NCBI GenBank assembly: GCA_014523665.1
Contig: JAATVR010000310.1
Coordinates: 1 to 13,379, forward strand
Direction of reading: 5' to 3'
DNA length: 13,379 nt
From: Nitrososphaerales archaeon TH526
GTDB taxonomy: Archaea; Thermoproteota; Nitrososphaeria; Nitrososphaerales; Nitrososphaeraceae
Positions 12,678 through 13,379 of this stretch are shown piece after piece (the first letter of the stretch is position 1; each line of letters begins with the position of its first letter). The translations under genes and the position numbers were made by a program. The notes under the pieces are model-generated. The model was given only the letters and a program-made list of their open reading frames with translations. It had not been told where the DNA came from and did no database searches.

Positions 12678-13379
12678 TTACAAGTAAGGTCTAACTTCAT
12701 TTACGATGTTTTGAACCCCATTCATCCCTTTAGCTATCCTCATCAGATGTGATACATTTCTACGGTATTGTTCATTAACTATTAGAGCCATGATCGCTTC
12801 CTTTATCGAATTCAGAGTTAGCCCGTTTTGTCTTAATGAAATGCCGATTTTTAGCTCTGAAATTTTATCAGAGTTAGCCAGCTGTTCTCCATGATTTTCT
12901 ATAGGAATACATAAGAATGGTTTTCCAAATTGGATGGACTGAGATATTGATGCATGCCCTGCTCTTATTACAAGGGCATCACATAAGGAAAAAAGCTCGT
13001 CCCTGATGGGACACCATTCAAAATACCAACCTGAATTCGAAATCTTTTGCGGTCTGGTATTGCCTCCAGGTTTGCCTTCCGAAATAGCATATTGTATCTT
13101 TGGTTCTAGCTCCTTGAGGGCGCTCAGAACTAGATTCGTTAGAGGTCTTCGAGTAGGTTCAGGGCCGCTAATATGAAGGAAAATGAATGGTCTTTCGCTA
13201 CTTAGATGTAGCATCTGACTTGCCTCTTCTAACCGTCTTGAGACTACTATGGGATTGGGAGCCGTGAATCCTACATACTTTACCTTACAGGAGGTAGTGT
13301 TAACACTCCAGATATTCTTCTCGCTAATTGTCATAGGGGGAGGAAGATCAGGTATCAATATCTTGTCTGCGTAGGACCA
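12678..13379 (-). CDS. GT28/MurG-like glycosyltransferase, C-terminal part (runs off the right edge)
   Basis: The reading frame is open to the last base of the window, so the N-terminal domain and true start lie beyond it. The TTG at 13358 is inside the gene. The 233 residues present form the nucleotide-sugar-binding half of a GT-B fold. PFIFLHISGPEP is the usual beta-strand and Gly loop. WCPIRDELFSLCDALVIRAG, HASISQSIQFGKPFLCIPI and HGEQLANSDK correspond to the GT28 C-terminal block, where the donor sugar nucleotide binds. The acidic residue common after the Gly-rich loop (in xxE) is Gln or Ser here (SQSIQFGKP). Relatives include MurG and archaeal homologues that glycosylate lipids or surface polymers; the acceptor here cannot be told. 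Residues before the domain (ADKILIPDLPPPMTI) belong to the interdomain linker. It is convergent with the TPR gene and probably belongs to an operon to the right. Confidence 0.85.
   Translation of the reverse strand, partial: WSYADKILIPDLPPPMTISEKNIWSVNTTSCKVKYVGFTAPNPIVVSRRLEEASQMLHLSSERPFIFLHISGPEPTRRPLTNLVLSALKELEPKIQYAISEGKPGGNTRPQKISNSGWYFEWCPIRDELFSLCDALVIRAGHASISQSIQFGKPFLCIPIENHGEQLANSDKISELKIGISLRQNGLTLNSIKEAIMALIVNEQYRRNVSHLMRIAKGMNGVQNIVNEVRPYL

Noticed and set aside
1..13379. Mobile element, defence island or CRISPR array.
   Set aside because: No transposase, integrase, regular direct repeats or defence-family proteins are visible; genes are mainly housekeeping in conserved order.

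Overview
The window reads as a stretch of archaeal chromosome, most probably from the Thaumarchaeota (Nitrososphaerota), although the phylum is inferred and not proven. The archaeal signs are the small RNA polymerase subunit RpoN, an archaeal-type S2, a GlnRS-like glutamyl-tRNA synthetase, isopentenyl phosphate kinase, type 2 IPP isomerase, and a tRNA-Leu with no encoded CCA. TATA-like boxes also lie 27-29 nt ahead of several first-in-operon start codons, which suggests leaderless transcripts. Coding density is high, and no mobile element, CRISPR array or phage gene is visible.

Layout. (1) 85-573: a BCP-type peroxiredoxin with its own TATA-like box and a Shine-Dalgarno motif. (2) 574-960: a non-coding stretch with no identified gene, holding two T6 tracts. 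(3) 961-1045, minus strand: tRNA-Leu(GAG) with its own promoter and a T6 terminator. (4) 1193-9988: one long co-directional cluster, rpoN - eno - rps2 - MEMO family - mevalonate kinase - isopentenyl phosphate kinase - IPP isomerase 2 - GGPP synthase - gltX. Gaps are 39 bp or less, and two junctions are 4-base TTGA stop/start overlaps. (5) 10007-10876: a fumarylacetoacetate-hydrolase-family enzyme, possibly co-transcribed with gltX. (6) 10933-11520: a stand-alone class I glutamine amidotransferase. (7) 11565-12521: a C39-peptidase-like plus TPR protein whose catalytic residues appear lost. (8) 12678 to the right edge, minus strand: the C-terminal part of a GT28/MurG-like glycosyltransferase, convergent with the TPR gene.

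How the genes work together. The central cluster joins core information processing (RNA polymerase, ribosome, aminoacyl-tRNA) and glycolysis (enolase) to archaeal membrane-lipid synthesis. Mevalonate kinase makes mevalonate 5-phosphate, IPK converts isopentenyl phosphate to IPP, IDI-2 interconverts IPP and DMAPP, and GGPP synthase builds the C20 chain used for archaeal lipids. The step between mevalonate phosphate and isopentenyl phosphate is not encoded here. The cluster is an elaborated form of a known archaeal grouping (rpoN, eno, rps2, mvk).

I do not see a convincing previously undescribed system. The items most worth a second look are the degenerate C39-like/TPR protein, the glutamine amidotransferase with an altered oxyanion-region motif, the acidic extension on S2, the His-to-Gly change in the RKxxH motif of IDI-2, the peroxiredoxin lacking its usual resolving cysteine, and the unexplained 387-bp intergenic stretch.
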